Counted from the first letter of the stretch, positions 8,975-17,769 are shown. The stretch: 56,785 bases of DNA from Candidatus Omnitrophota bacterium (GCA_029571225.1 JAKPTF010000056.1:1-56785); one strand, 5' to 3'. Made by a program: numbers and translations. The notes: a model not told the origin generated them from the letters alone.

Positions 8975-9796
8975 CTAATAAACGATCACGCCCGCATAGC
9001 CGACAACGCTCGAATTATCTCCTGTTACGTCGCCGCTGGTGGCGTATGCTACTAACTCGGCCTTTGTTGCGCCGAGCTCCCTGGCAGCCGTAATCATGAC
9101 GATAACAGGCATATAACCGCACATCGTGATGCCCCGGCCCCGCACGGTCTGCCACAGGCCTCTGGCGTCAAGGGCGAGCAAGGCATGCAGAGCGGCGTCG
9201 TCCTTCCTGCGCGCGGCATCGGCCGGCTCGTAATGCGTCATGTCGCTGCTTGCGACAAGCAGCGCGGACTTCTCTCTGTTGAGGCGTTTCAGGGCGGCTG
9301 ACACTGCCCTGCCGGTATCAGCCAGCGCTTCAAAATCATCGCTTGCGAAAGCGATCGGAACGATCCTGAAATCCTTCCTGAAATATTGCAGGATGGGAAT
9401 CTCGACTTCCAGAGAATGCTCTCGGATATGGGCCATCTCATCCTGCTCCAGATACGATGACCCCTCGATCATGGCGCGAGCAAGTTCCTCATCTATCCCC
9501 ACATCGCCCATCGGCGTCTGCCACAAGCCTGAAGCCATGATGCTGAAGGCCGACCCCATGCCGGTATGGTTGGGGCCGAGAAGAACCGCCGTATCCTTGA
9601 CGATGAGGCGTGAAACTGTCCGGGCAGCGACCATGCCCGAATACATATAGCCGGCATGCGGGAGCATGCAGCCTATGCAATCTTTAACTTTCTCTGCCGG
9701 AGGCAAAAAACCGTCAAGCTGTTTTCGTATGGAATTCGCCGTGGCAGGATAAAATTGGCCGGCAACCGCCGGTTTGCGCACTGATATTCTACCCAT
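8975..9796 (-). CDS. Memo-like protein (AmmeMemoRadiSam system protein B), cytoplasmic copy
   Basis: A 273-residue single-domain Memo protein of the dioxygenase-like fold. The metal-site residues known from Memo1 are all present: His47 in LPHAGYMYSG, His77 in GPNHTG, His188 in SSDMTHY and Cys226 in MCGYMPV. Unlike the second copy at 17811-19292 it has no signal peptide and no AMMECR1 domain. It overlaps the TIM-barrel gene by 8 nt within the rpsU-led run. The biochemical role of bacterial Memo is not settled; iron binding and redox chemistry are discussed for the human protein. Confidence 0.93.
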   Translation of the reverse strand: MGRISVRKPAVAGQFYPATANSIRKQLDGFLPPAEKVKDCIGCMLPHAGYMYSGMVAARTVSRLIVKDTAVLLGPNHTGMGSAFSIMASGLWQTPMGDVGIDEELARAMIEGSSYLEQDEMAHIREHSLEVEIPILQYFRKDFRIVPIAFASDDFEALADTGRAVSAALKRLNREKSALLVASSDMTHYEPADAARRKDDAALHALLALDARGLWQTVRGRGITMCGYMPVIVMITAARELGATKAELVAYATSGDVTGDNSSVVGYAGVIVY

Positions 9797-10709
9797 TGAA
9801 TATGCCGCGCAGGAATTCCCGCGCTTTTATCAACTGGCCCGCCTCTGCCGGATGATGCGCCTCGATGACCGTGAGGGTGCCCGGGCCTATGTAGGGTTTG
9901 ATCTTAGCGAAATCGAGCTCGCCGGCACCAGGCGGCTGATGATCTGAACAACCGGTTATATCGTGCAGATGGATGCCCAGCATCCGGCCGGCATATTTGC
10001 GCAGGAGATCCTCATGGTCTTTAAGGAATCCGAGGTTCTGCATCAATTGCGCGTGCCCAGTATCGTGCCAGTAAAAAACAGCCGAATCCCTGAATTTATC
10101 CAGTATGACGCCCGTTTCTTCGAAAAAAGGTATTTCCCGGAAATAGTATCTGTTCTCCACGCCGAGCTTCACTTTCCGATGGAGGGCATACCGGTTCAAT
10201 TCATCCATGCTGCGCAGAGTATTATCGAGAAACGGCTGTTTGAACCGCGCGCGCTCGCGTATGATATCATCGCGCAGAGAGGTGAATTCAGGGTTTGCGG
10301 CAAGGCCTTTGTTGAACAGCGCGATCAGCTCAACGGTCCTGTCCGGTATCTCCACCCTGCCGCAATGTAAAACGACCGCGGATGCGTTCAGCCGCACGGC
10401 AGTATCTATTGTGCCCCTGGTCAATTCCACCGCCCTCCTGCGCTGTCCTTCATCCCGCGAGGACATCGCGTAACAGTCGGGCAGAGCCTTTGAGCGCTCA
10501 ATATCAGGCGGGATCGGGCAATAATTATGGACGCTGGTTACAGAGATTCGGCCGTCTTTGACCGCCTGCTCGACAGCGTCAACCATCTGAGAGGTCAGGT
10601 TAAAGCTCAACTCGACCTCGTTGAAACCCAGCTTTTCTATTTCGTCTATAAGTGAATTCCCGTCGGTATGGCGGAAGGCGTTCCAGGAAGTAGACAAAGC
10701 CAAAACCAT
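9789..10709 (-). CDS. TIM-barrel sugar isomerase/epimerase-like protein
   Basis: 306 residues of the xylose isomerase-like TIM barrel (AP endonuclease 2) superfamily. Recognisable pieces are the N-terminal GFNEVELSFNLTS, VVLHCGRVEI near 135, a VENRYYFREIP segment with the metal-binding Glu near 205, the HDTGHAQ motif, and GIHLHDITG near 250. The His/Asp/Glu set fits a divalent metal site. The substrate cannot be told from sequence. It starts 3 nt after the rpsU stop. Confidence 0.85.
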   Translation of the reverse strand: MVLALSTSWNAFRHTDGNSLIDEIEKLGFNEVELSFNLTSQMVDAVEQAVKDGRISVTSVHNYCPIPPDIERSKALPDCYAMSSRDEGQRRRAVELTRGTIDTAVRLNASAVVLHCGRVEIPDRTVELIALFNKGLAANPEFTSLRDDIIRERARFKQPFLDNTLRSMDELNRYALHRKVKLGVENRYYFREIPFFEETGVILDKFRDSAVFYWHDTGHAQLMQNLGFLKDHEDLLRKYAGRMLGIHLHDITGCSDHQPPGAGELDFAKIKPYIGPGTLTVIEAHHPAEAGQLIKAREFLRGIFNG

Positions 10710-10712
10710 CGG

Positions 10713-10874
10713 TTATCTTCTTTCCCGCATTTTCTTTCTTTTCTTTTCGCTGGGTTTCTGGTAATGCTTGCGGTCCCTGACCTCCTTCAGTATCCCCTCC
10801 TGCTCGATCTGCTTCTTAAACTTGCGCATGGCGGATTCGAAGGATTCACCCTCACGAATTTCGATCTTCGGCAA
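10713..10874 (-). CDS. rpsU: Small ribosomal subunit protein bS21
   Basis: A 53-residue basic protein, too short for many ORF finders and using a TTG start. It begins PKIEIREGESFESAMRKFKK and continues with HYQKPSEKKRKK, the bS21 pattern. The start is decided by an AGGAG box 8 nt upstream of TTG and by the conserved N-terminus. It is the first gene behind a near-consensus promoter and probably heads a long operon toward thiC. bS21 helps mRNA binding on the 30S subunit. Confidence 0.95.
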   Translation of the reverse strand: MPKIEIREGESFESAMRKFKKQIEQEGILKEVRDRKHYQKPSEKKRKKMRERR

Positions 10875-10917
10875 TGTAATCAACTCCTTTCAAATTTTAA
10901 TGGTTTTTGAGCACTTT

Positions 10918-10946
10918 AATATATCATCCTTTAACGGGTATGTCAA
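10918..10946 (-). promoter_or_regulatory. Sigma70-type promoter of rpsU
   Basis: On the minus strand the -35 box TTGACA (10941-10946) and the -10 box TATATT (10918-10923) are separated by 17 nt. The predicted start of transcription is near 10911, giving a leader of about 37 nt with AGGAG before the rpsU TTG start. Confidence 0.85.
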
Positions 10947-10959
10947 CGAAAAACGGGGC

Positions 10960-10997
10960 AAAAAAAGGGCGGTTCTCAAAAATCTCAAGAACCGCCC
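10960..10997 (-). terminator. Rho-independent terminator of the giant secreted protein gene
   Basis: On the minus strand a perfect 10-bp stem, GGGCGGTTCT pairing with AGAACCGCCC (10967-10976 and 10988-10997), with an 11-nt loop is followed by seven T (10960-10966). It lies 40 nt after the stop of the 11037-14978 gene and separates it from the rpsU promoter. Confidence 0.92.
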
Positions 10998-11036
10998 CAG
11001 ACACATCCCCGGAGTCGGGGTCCGGGAACATGTTTT

Positions 11037-14000
11037 TTAACCCAGTATGGCCAGCACTTCTTTCAATTCAGATGCGGTCTCTACAGCTGCCGCTTCCTCA
11101 AGCTTGAGCAAGCCCGCAATATAGGCAATAAATTTCCCGCGTTGGTCAACCGCATCTTTGTTCCCGCAGCAGGCAATGGCGTGCGCTTTGAGCTTATCAT
11201 ACGGCACAGGCCCTGATTTGATAGATTTCTCGATGCCCTGCCATTGCTCATCTAACTCCTGCGTTGTCATCTGCAGGGAATCAATACCCGGCACTGCAAC
11301 AGAAAGCATTGCTGTACCAGCCGGTTGGCTGACCGGAAGGGCACGCATATCAATGCCACCGACCGTGGCCTGCTCACTGCGCTCTGATATATTATCCGGC
11401 AAAGATTCCTCCAGAAATTTTATGGCATCCGAGATTATCCCTCTCTGTTCCGGGCTCATTTCCCGGGCATCATATTCTTTAAGCATCGGCAATGCATCTG
11501 TTCCCATTTCCACAAGGGCTGCTGCGGCCAGAATCCTTATTCTTGCGGCCTCATCTTCCGGCTCTTCATAGAGCAATTGCTGTGTCCGCTCCATAATATG
11601 GGAAATCCGAGCCCTCACCCTATCCTGCGTCCCCATGCCGCCGTCTTTTGCAACACCGGACACAAAGCGTTCGCCCGTCTCTGGATCTGCCAGCGTATAC
11701 ACGCCGCGCTGTGTCCAATCAAGCAGGAACATGTGTTCCCCTGCCTTGACAACGATCTCTGTGTGGACCTGGTCAACTTCAACGATCGAGACAGGCTTAT
11801 TGTTAACCTTCTCAAACCGCTCAAGTAATACCGTTGCAGCCCACTCAGGCAAATGGCTGCCTGATACTGACAGGACCATAACCCTTCCGGCTGTCAACTG
11901 TGAAAGGATACGGTTCATATGCTCAATCTTTGCCTGCTGAAAACCGTCTGAATTATCCAGTAGAGGAATCGCCTGCCCGAGGTCACCCGTTAGAGCATAG
12001 ACCCTGCCATTGGTTGCGTCAAGGGTAACGAGGTCTCCGGTCCGAAGCGGCCTGTTCTCAAGCATAATTTCCCGCACATCAGTAACCACCGGTATTTCCA
12101 TCTCATTGCAGAACATATACCCATGGCTGTTCACATTTCCCTGGGCCTGGATCACGCCGTCAGCAAGTGCCATCAGCGGGTCATATAACGGATTGGCCTG
12201 CTGGATATAAACGATCACCGGAATAGACGAGCCGCGCTCCTGCGAATATTTATCCGGGTCAATGCCTCGTTTCCGAAGATCGATCTGTTCCTGAACGGTG
12301 AACGTGCCTCGCTTGAACTGCCGTATATGTTGCACATATGCCGCAAGGTCAGCATCAGGTTCGACTACAAAAACATACCCGTGCAATGCCCCCATGCCTG
12401 GTACCCCGGTTGCAATGGGCATAATATCGTGATCCTCGATATACTTCTGGTCCAGCATGTAACGGCTGAACGAGCCGCCGTCCATCATCTTTATCACCTG
12501 CGCCAGATTCGACATCTGGTCATAATCCATCTTCATCTCACCGAACAGCGGGACGATCCCATAAACCATCTCGTCATGGTCCTTGTCATTCGTCACGACC
12601 GAAAGCAGGGTGTCGAAAACACGGTGATCATCCTGCACGAGCATCATGAGCCTTGTAACATTCTGCCGCAGCACGGTATCCTGATCCATGTCCTTGACAA
12701 AATCGCTCAATACCGGCATGTTTGATCTCAGGGCATTGCGGATATCTTCCGTCATGGCGCGTCGCGGATCATCGAGGTCTTCCTGAACCTGTCGGTGCAC
12801 GGACATGAACCGGGTTATGCGCTCAGTTATGGATCTGCTGATCTCCCGGTCCCCGCGCAATCCCTTCAGGTCAGCCGCAATGCTGCTCACAAACCTGCCT
12901 GAATACAGCTTATCGGTTCCGCCGTCACGGAGTGCCGCGCCTGTTTTTTCGACGCTCACTGATATCTCTCCCGGTACATTGATGTTAAAATCAACGATGA
13001 AAATATCATCGAAGACATTAAGCATCTGCCATCTGGCAAGGCCGAGCCGCGTTGTCCTGATGACATTGTGGTCCAAAGCGAGCTTCAGGCTGACCTGATC
13101 GTAAAATTCAAGCAGGTAGTATGGATCATGCAGTATCTCGGTAATGACTTCATTGCGATCCGCGTCCTTCTTCAGCAAATGAACGCCATCGACATAATGT
13201 TCAAACTCGGTCTTGATGAAACGTTCCAGCGCAAGAGCCCTTTTGTCTGCCTTCGTCTCAAATTCCGTCGTCACTCCGCCGTCCTTGCGCGCCTGCCGGA
13301 TTGCCATGTCGCGAACCGCAAGCGGAATTTCCGTCTTCTCATTACCGCGGACAATGATACTGTTGACAATACCCGCTCTCCGGGCACGATTGAGCCTGTC
13401 TGCTGCAGGCGCATCCTTACCATCGACAAAATAAAACAACTCTGTATGGCTGTTCCTCTCTTTGATGCGTTCAGCCAGCCATATGTCCTGTACGCCCCCG
13501 TTAACAGAAATTACGTCGAACGTTGTCGCTTCCCATGCATGAAACGCTTCAGCAGGGCTCGTAACAACGGAAACGGTAAACCCGAGTTTTCGAAAGATCT
13601 CTGCGTTTTCATTGCGGCTGTTGTCGCTTGCATCTACCACAAGCGCTTTCCTGCCTGCAGCGGTATAATCTTTAATCTCCTCTGCCACATATTCTACAAT
13701 CTTTGCAGCGGGAAGAACGGACAAGAAGTCAGTAATGTAACTGCCGCCGTCTTTGGCAGCGCTATATTCATGCATGATTTCAGGCGCCGCATCACGGTCA
13801 CTCTGCGGACTGTCCCCATCCAGAGATTCCGGATTAACGATCCGGGTAGAATGAGTAACCGGATCTATTGTTACCCCGATATTTTTAGGCCTGTTGACAG
13901 CCTGAACATACAAGACAAAACCGTCGATCTTCGGGACATAAATCTTGATTCCGCCGCTGAAGTATCTCCGGATCGTCAAACCTCCTGGGCCGGGGACCGT

Positions 14001-14978
14001 CTCTTCCTTGTTATATTCGCCCTGTTCGAAAGATTTTTTGTACGCCTGGTAATACGCCTGTTTTGACCATTGTTGTTTCGAGGTAAGGCCGTCAAGATTT
14101 CTGCTATCGATCGTGGCAACAGCCGGTTTGGGGGTCTTCTGCTTGTACCATTGCGCCAATATTAAGGAATAGTATGCCTGCCTCAAGCCCGCATACCGCC
14201 TTGCCGAATTGACCTGTCTTGTAAGCTTTGGAAGGATCTCTTCCCTGATGATCCGCGATGAATATTCGTTGAGTTCCTTGAACCGGGCGTCGTTGGGATT
14301 AAATTGGGGCGCGTCTTTGAGATAATCCTGTTCGAGCATGACCCTGAGCGTTGCTTTATACACATACGCGCTGTCCTGCGACTGTGCCATGATGATCTCG
14401 CCCGGAACAATCCAGGGACGGGTTACGGTCGGTATCTCCAGGTCTGACTGGCCAAACAGCTCTTCGGCTTTTGCGTATAACCTGTTCCAATAGGCCTTGC
14501 CCTCCTTGGTATCAGGAGACGTACGTGCAGCCATATCCTTTTTCAGTTGAAGATCAGCTTCAAGCAAAACCCTGCCTAAATCCGTCTTCTCCAGATAGGG
14601 ATCGATTATATGCGCGGGATCGTCGGGGCGCAGGTTGACCCAGAACATGCTGTTGGGCAGGTTAAGGCCGATCTGGAAGTATTGAAAAAGCTGTCGGGTT
14701 GTTTCTTCAAGCTGGCTGGGCTGCAACTTCTTCACATCGCCTTTATCAACAAGAAGATTAAAATTATGAGTGGTTTGGTCAAATGAGATGCTGCGAAGAT
14801 GGACAGGCCTGAAACGGTCCGGAGAAAGATATCCTGCCAGATACGCAGGGATATTGATCTGAGGAGCTACTTGAGCAAATCCGCTTTGTTCGAATACAAG
14901 GCAGAATACTACAAGAAACGCGGTTATTTTTCTGAACATTTTAAACCCCGACTTTTGAAGTGCTTTAATAAAGCTCAT
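11037..14978 (-). CDS. Giant secreted multidomain protein with [KR]DGG linkers and a PEP-utilizer mobile-like domain
   Basis: A 1,313-residue protein with an N-terminal signal peptide: hydrophobic ITAFLVVFCLVFE near residues 18-30, probable cleavage after FAQ-type residues near 36. A shorter start at Met14 (14939) gives an equally good signal. Residues 40-290 are a helical region I cannot assign. Residues 443-545 look like a receiver fold (KALVVDAS, then a FDVISVNGG strand). Residues about 915-1000 look like the mobile domain of PEP-utilising enzymes (VNSHGYMFCNEMEIPVV, then GDLVTLDATNGRVY) with His952 at the swivelling-His position. [KR]DGG occurs at 409, 565, 684 and 1111, at likely domain borders. 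The C-terminus is helical. I do not know the function. It looks like an Omnitrophota-type large secreted protein and has its own terminator. Confidence 0.85.
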   Translation of the reverse strand: MSFIKALQKSGFKMFRKITAFLVVFCLVFEQSGFAQVAPQINIPAYLAGYLSPDRFRPVHLRSISFDQTTHNFNLLVDKGDVKKLQPSQLEETTRQLFQYFQIGLNLPNSMFWVNLRPDDPAHIIDPYLEKTDLGRVLLEADLQLKKDMAARTSPDTKEGKAYWNRLYAKAEELFGQSDLEIPTVTRPWIVPGEIIMAQSQDSAYVYKATLRVMLEQDYLKDAPQFNPNDARFKELNEYSSRIIREEILPKLTRQVNSARRYAGLRQAYYSLILAQWYKQKTPKPAVATIDSRNLDGLTSKQQWSKQAYYQAYKKSFEQGEYNKEETVPGPGGLTIRRYFSGGIKIYVPKIDGFVLYVQAVNRPKNIGVTIDPVTHSTRIVNPESLDGDSPQSDRDAAPEIMHEYSAAKDGGSYITDFLSVLPAAKIVEYVAEEIKDYTAAGRKALVVDASDNSRNENAEIFRKLGFTVSVVTSPAEAFHAWEATTFDVISVNGGVQDIWLAERIKERNSHTELFYFVDGKDAPAADRLNRARRAGIVNSIIVRGNEKTEIPLAVRDMAIRQARKDGGVTTEFETKADKRALALERFIKTEFEHYVDGVHLLKKDADRNEVITEILHDPYYLLEFYDQVSLKLALDHNVIRTTRLGLARWQMLNVFDDIFIVDFNINVPGEISVSVEKTGAALRDGGTDKLYSGRFVSSIAADLKGLRGDREISRSITERITRFMSVHRQVQEDLDDPRRAMTEDIRNALRSNMPVLSDFVKDMDQDTVLRQNVTRLMMLVQDDHRVFDTLLSVVTNDKDHDEMVYGIVPLFGEMKMDYDQMSNLAQVIKMMDGGSFSRYMLDQKYIEDHDIMPIATGVPGMGALHGYVFVVEPDADLAAYVQHIRQFKRGTFTVQEQIDLRKRGIDPDKYSQERGSSIPVIVYIQQANPLYDPLMALADGVIQAQGNVNSHGYMFCNEMEIPVVTDVREIMLENRPLRTGDLVTLDATNGRVYALTGDLGQAIPLLDNSDGFQQAKIEHMNRILSQLTAGRVMVLSVSGSHLPEWAATVLLERFEKVNNKPVSIVEVDQVHTEIVVKAGEHMFLLDWTQRGVYTLADPETGERFVSGVAKDGGMGTQDRVRARISHIMERTQQLLYEEPEDEAARIRILAAAALVEMGTDALPMLKEYDAREMSPEQRGIISDAIKFLEESLPDNISERSEQATVGGIDMRALPVSQPAGTAMLSVAVPGIDSLQMTTQELDEQWQGIEKSIKSGPVPYDKLKAHAIACCGNKDAVDQRGKFIAYIAGLLKLEEAAAVETASELKEVLAILG

Positions 14979-14987
14979 TTCTTATGG

Positions 14988-15036
14988 AAAAACAAAAAAC
15001 CACGTTTCAAAAGACAGCATGTCTTTAGAACCGTGG
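14988..15036 (-). terminator. Rho-independent terminator after mtaB, abutting the next start codon
   Basis: On the minus strand a 17-bp stem with two mismatches (15000-15036, loop TGC) is followed by TTTTTTGTTTTT (14988-14999). It lies 34 nt after the mtaB stop. The T tract ends only 9 nt before the first possible start of the 1,313-residue gene, so it could also act as a leader attenuator for that gene. A smaller hairpin, GTGCTA with TAGCAC arms, lies just upstream at about 15038-15055. Confidence 0.88.
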
Positions 15037-15069
15037 CGTGCTAAAAGTATAGCACATGATCTTTTATTT

Positions 15070-16332
15070 TCAAGGCAAAACGGCCATAATTTTATTACCG
15101 ATAAGCTTCTTTAAACGCAGGCTGATAATGTTGTTCGAAAGCCTTTTTCGTGACCTGAACACAACTTTCATATAGGTGTCCGTATATCCCTCCCACTCGC
15201 CAGGATGATCCTTGGAGGGAGTTTCCATAAGCACATCCATGACAGAAGACAGGCGTTTTTGTTGATAGTTCCGCGCGCAGTCATCGGCAGCTTCGGACAT
15301 CCGCTTCAAACGGTCCCTGACAATATCCAGGGCAACGGCCTTACGTAAAGCATACGCTTTTGTGTTCGGCCTCGGGCTATACGGAAAAATATGTGTCCGC
15401 AACGGCTCGATGCGCCTGACAAGGTCGAGGGTATTGAGAAAATTGCGCTCTTCCTCGCCGGGAAACCCCACCAGCACGTCTGTCGTAATGGCGATATCCG
15501 GGCAGGCTTTTTTGAGCCGAGCGATCAGGTCAAGATAATCCCGGCGTGTGTATCTGCGGTCCATGGCCGCCAGGATATCGTCGTCCCCGCTCTGAATGGG
15601 AATATGCATATGGCGGCACAGTTTGCCCGGCCATCGCAGGCATCGAATCAGGCCATCATCAACATCCTTTGCCTCTATGGAACTAATCCTGATCCTCTTG
15701 AGCCCGGGCAATTCCTGCATACGTTCAATAACCCCGGCCAGAGACATCCCCCGTTTCAAATCCCTGCCGTATGCGCCAAGGCAGATTCCGGTCAGGACTA
15801 TCTCGCGGTAACCGTTGGCAATAAGCCGCCTGGACTCCTCCAGAATCTGTAGCACGGGTTTGCTTCTGGAAGAACCGCGCACATGCGGCACGATACAATA
15901 ACTGCAGAAATTATTACACCCGTCCTGGACCTTCAGGAACGCCCGCGTGCGGCCCTCGAAAAAAGAAATGCCTTTTCCTGAGGGCAGAAAATCTTTGATG
16001 ATACGGGCCGAGATCTTTGCCTTATCACGGTTCTTTATTACCATGCGGACGCCAGGTTCTTTCCTTAATATTCCCGCGCCGAATTCAGCCATGCAGCCGG
16101 TCGCAACGATCGACGCGCCGGGATCTTCGCGATGGCTGCGGCGTATAGCGTACAAAGAATCCTTATCCGCCTTGCGCGTGACCGTGCAGGTATTGACAAT
16201 ATAGAGGTCTGCCTTGCGTCCGGGAGCAGCCTCGCGCATGCCGGCCTCCAGCAGCCGCTCGCGTATCTCCTGCGACTCATACTGGTTCACCTTGCACCCA
16301 AGCGTGTGTATTCTAAAAAAGGGATCAGACAC
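15070..16332 (-). CDS. mtaB: tRNA t6A37 methylthiotransferase MtaB
   Basis: A radical SAM methylthiotransferase of 420 residues that converts t6A37 to ms2t6A in tRNA. The N-terminal UPF0004 domain has TLGCKVNQYESQ near 10, NTCTVT near 47 and ATGCMAEF near 77. The radical SAM motif CNNFCSYC (CX3CX2C) is near 138, followed by PHVRGSSRS, typical of MtaB rather than MiaB or RimO. A C-terminal TRAM domain follows. The start codon is GTG, and its first codons (GTG TCT GAT CCC) lie inside the REP-like repeat at 16321-16360, so the repeat seems to supply the start of the gene. Confidence 0.93.
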   Translation of the reverse strand: MSDPFFRIHTLGCKVNQYESQEIRERLLEAGMREAAPGRKADLYIVNTCTVTRKADKDSLYAIRRSHREDPGASIVATGCMAEFGAGILRKEPGVRMVIKNRDKAKISARIIKDFLPSGKGISFFEGRTRAFLKVQDGCNNFCSYCIVPHVRGSSRSKPVLQILEESRRLIANGYREIVLTGICLGAYGRDLKRGMSLAGVIERMQELPGLKRIRISSIEAKDVDDGLIRCLRWPGKLCRHMHIPIQSGDDDILAAMDRRYTRRDYLDLIARLKKACPDIAITTDVLVGFPGEEERNFLNTLDLVRRIEPLRTHIFPYSPRPNTKAYALRKAVALDIVRDRLKRMSEAADDCARNYQQKRLSSVMDVLMETPSKDHPGEWEGYTDTYMKVVFRSRKRLSNNIISLRLKKLIGNKIMAVLP

Positions 16333-16360
16333 GATTAAAAATGGATAACTCTGTGGATAA
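16321..16360. repeat. 40-bp inverted repeat, copy A (REP-like)
   Basis: Matches the reverse complement of 17770-17809 at 35 of 40 positions. The shared core is GGGRTCAGACAC at one end and CTCTGTGGATAA at the other, the latter containing TTATCCACA on the opposite strand. The copy lies directly against the rsmE stop codon and covers the mtaB start. The GGGGTCAGAC core recurs in the palindrome at 50380-50437. Confidence 0.88.
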
Positions 16361-17089
16361 TTAATAGGCGTAGTTCAGAACACTGGCAATATAAACGCAT
16401 GCTGTTTCTACACGGAATACAAAATCCCCGAAGGAGACAGGGACAAACCCGGCCTTTTGCGCCAGTGCTGTCTCTCCCGGAGTAAAATCCCCCTCAGGGC
16501 CTATGAGGACCAGAATATGTTTTGGCCTGGCGCTGTTCAATACATCCTTGAGCTGTGTGCGGTCGCCTGGCAGCGTGGGAATGAGCTTCAGGTCGTAATC
16601 TCCGGACAATTTAATCACATCCGTGACATTTGTGATCTCGTCCACCGCAGGCACGGTATTACGCTGGCTCTGCTTGCTTGCCGCCAATGCGATCTTGAGC
16701 CATCGGACGCGCCGCTCTGCACGCTTTGCCCTGTCGAGCCGGACAACAACCCTTTCAGTCATCATAGGAATGATCCTGGTAACGCCGATCTGCGTTAATG
16801 TGTCGATGATATCGTCGATCTTGGAATGTCTAGGGATCGCGCAGGCGACAGTGATCTCCGGGCGGCCTTCACGCTTCGGTTGTATCCGTTGCCTGATGGC
16901 GAATACAACCTGCGCGAGCGTAATCCTGTCTATGACACAGTCAAATTCATGCGCCTTATCGTCAAACACAAAAACGCGCTCCCCTTCCTTGAGCCTGATC
17001 ACATCCCTGATATGATGCACCTGCCCTTTGTCTTTAATGATGATCGAATCTCCGGACACATCGCTGCTAGAGCAATAAAACCTGTTCAT
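16361..17089 (-). CDS. rsmE: 16S rRNA (uracil1498-N3)-methyltransferase
   Basis: RsmE methylates U1498 of 16S rRNA. I chose the ATG at 17089 (242 residues, MNRFYCSSSDV), which overlaps the upstream stop by one base (TGATG). The longer frame is not needed. Features are an N-terminal PUA-like part (GQVHHIRDVIRLKEGE), the SPOUT-knot stretch VLIGPEGDFTPGE near 198, and the ending VFRVETACVYIASVLNY, which corresponds to the conserved LRxETA motif. It sits inside the 40-bp inverted repeat pair with the DsbD-like gene. Confidence 0.94.
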   Translation of the reverse strand: MNRFYCSSSDVSGDSIIIKDKGQVHHIRDVIRLKEGERVFVFDDKAHEFDCVIDRITLAQVVFAIRQRIQPKREGRPEITVACAIPRHSKIDDIIDTLTQIGVTRIIPMMTERVVVRLDRAKRAERRVRWLKIALAASKQSQRNTVPAVDEITNVTDVIKLSGDYDLKLIPTLPGDRTQLKDVLNSARPKHILVLIGPEGDFTPGETALAQKAGFVPVSFGDFVFRVETACVYIASVLNYAY

Positions 17090-17742
17090 CAAAAAGCCCT
17101 CCGCACAAGCTGGCTGCCCATGAATACCATAATTGCGCCGCACAACATGCGCACGATCCTCGCAATAAGGCCGTCATTGTTCTTTATGACAGCGGGAACA
17201 GCTCCTGCCGCAAGCGAAACAAGAAGCAACGGCGACACGAACGTCCCTGCGCCGAACAACACGGCGTATATAATATTCTCCGCGGCGTTGCGTGACACTA
17301 AACCGATATAAGTCAGCACTCCGAGAAACGGCGCGCACGGCAGAAAACCATACGCAAGCCCCAAAAGCACGATATTTTTCGTATCGCCCCTGATGATGTG
17401 CCGGTAAATAAGGTTGAAAGGCTTGATCTCCATGCGTTTGCCGAGCATAAAATAAACGCCCAGAAGTATCAGGAAAAAACCCGCGAGGATGAACAGGTAA
17501 TCCGCATAATCCGCAACGATATTCTCAAGTCCCATGCGGCCGATAAAAAAAACGCAGAGGCTCAAAAAAACATATACTGCAACGCGCGAAAGGGAAAAAA
17601 GCGTATATGCATTAAGGCTTTCCCGCGCTTTTTTCTGAGTCCCGCAGATATACGATATAAGGACCGGGCCGCAGCTTACCAGGCACGGGCCGGCGCCAAA
17701 AAGTACCCCTGTCAGGAATAAACTTACGATTATGACCGCCAT
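17089..17742 (-). CDS. DsbD/CcdA-like membrane protein (TauE/SafE-annotated family)
   Basis: A 217-residue integral membrane protein with about six hydrophobic segments. Cysteines sit in the first segment (GPCLVSCGP near 18-26) and in the fourth (FLPCAPF near 133-139), the positions where CcdA/DsbD transporters keep their redox pair. That makes thiol electron transport across the membrane plausible. Databases often call such proteins sulfite exporter or DsbD_2. It lies 68 nt downstream of the exported Memo-AMMECR1 gene and is coupled to rsmE by TGATG. The electron-transfer role is an inference. Confidence 0.82.
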   Translation of the reverse strand: MAVIIVSLFLTGVLFGAGPCLVSCGPVLISYICGTQKKARESLNAYTLFSLSRVAVYVFLSLCVFFIGRMGLENIVADYADYLFILAGFFLILLGVYFMLGKRMEIKPFNLIYRHIIRGDTKNIVLLGLAYGFLPCAPFLGVLTYIGLVSRNAAENIIYAVLFGAGTFVSPLLLVSLAAGAVPAVIKNNDGLIARIVRMLCGAIMVFMGSQLVRRAF

Positions 17743-17769
17743 AAATTACCCCGTTTGCCCAATATAATG

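Noticed and set aside
13068-14066. Plus-strand frame of 332 codons opposite the giant secreted protein gene
   Set aside because: Antisense shadow; no start signal, no recognisable motifs, and the minus frame has a signal peptide and domains.
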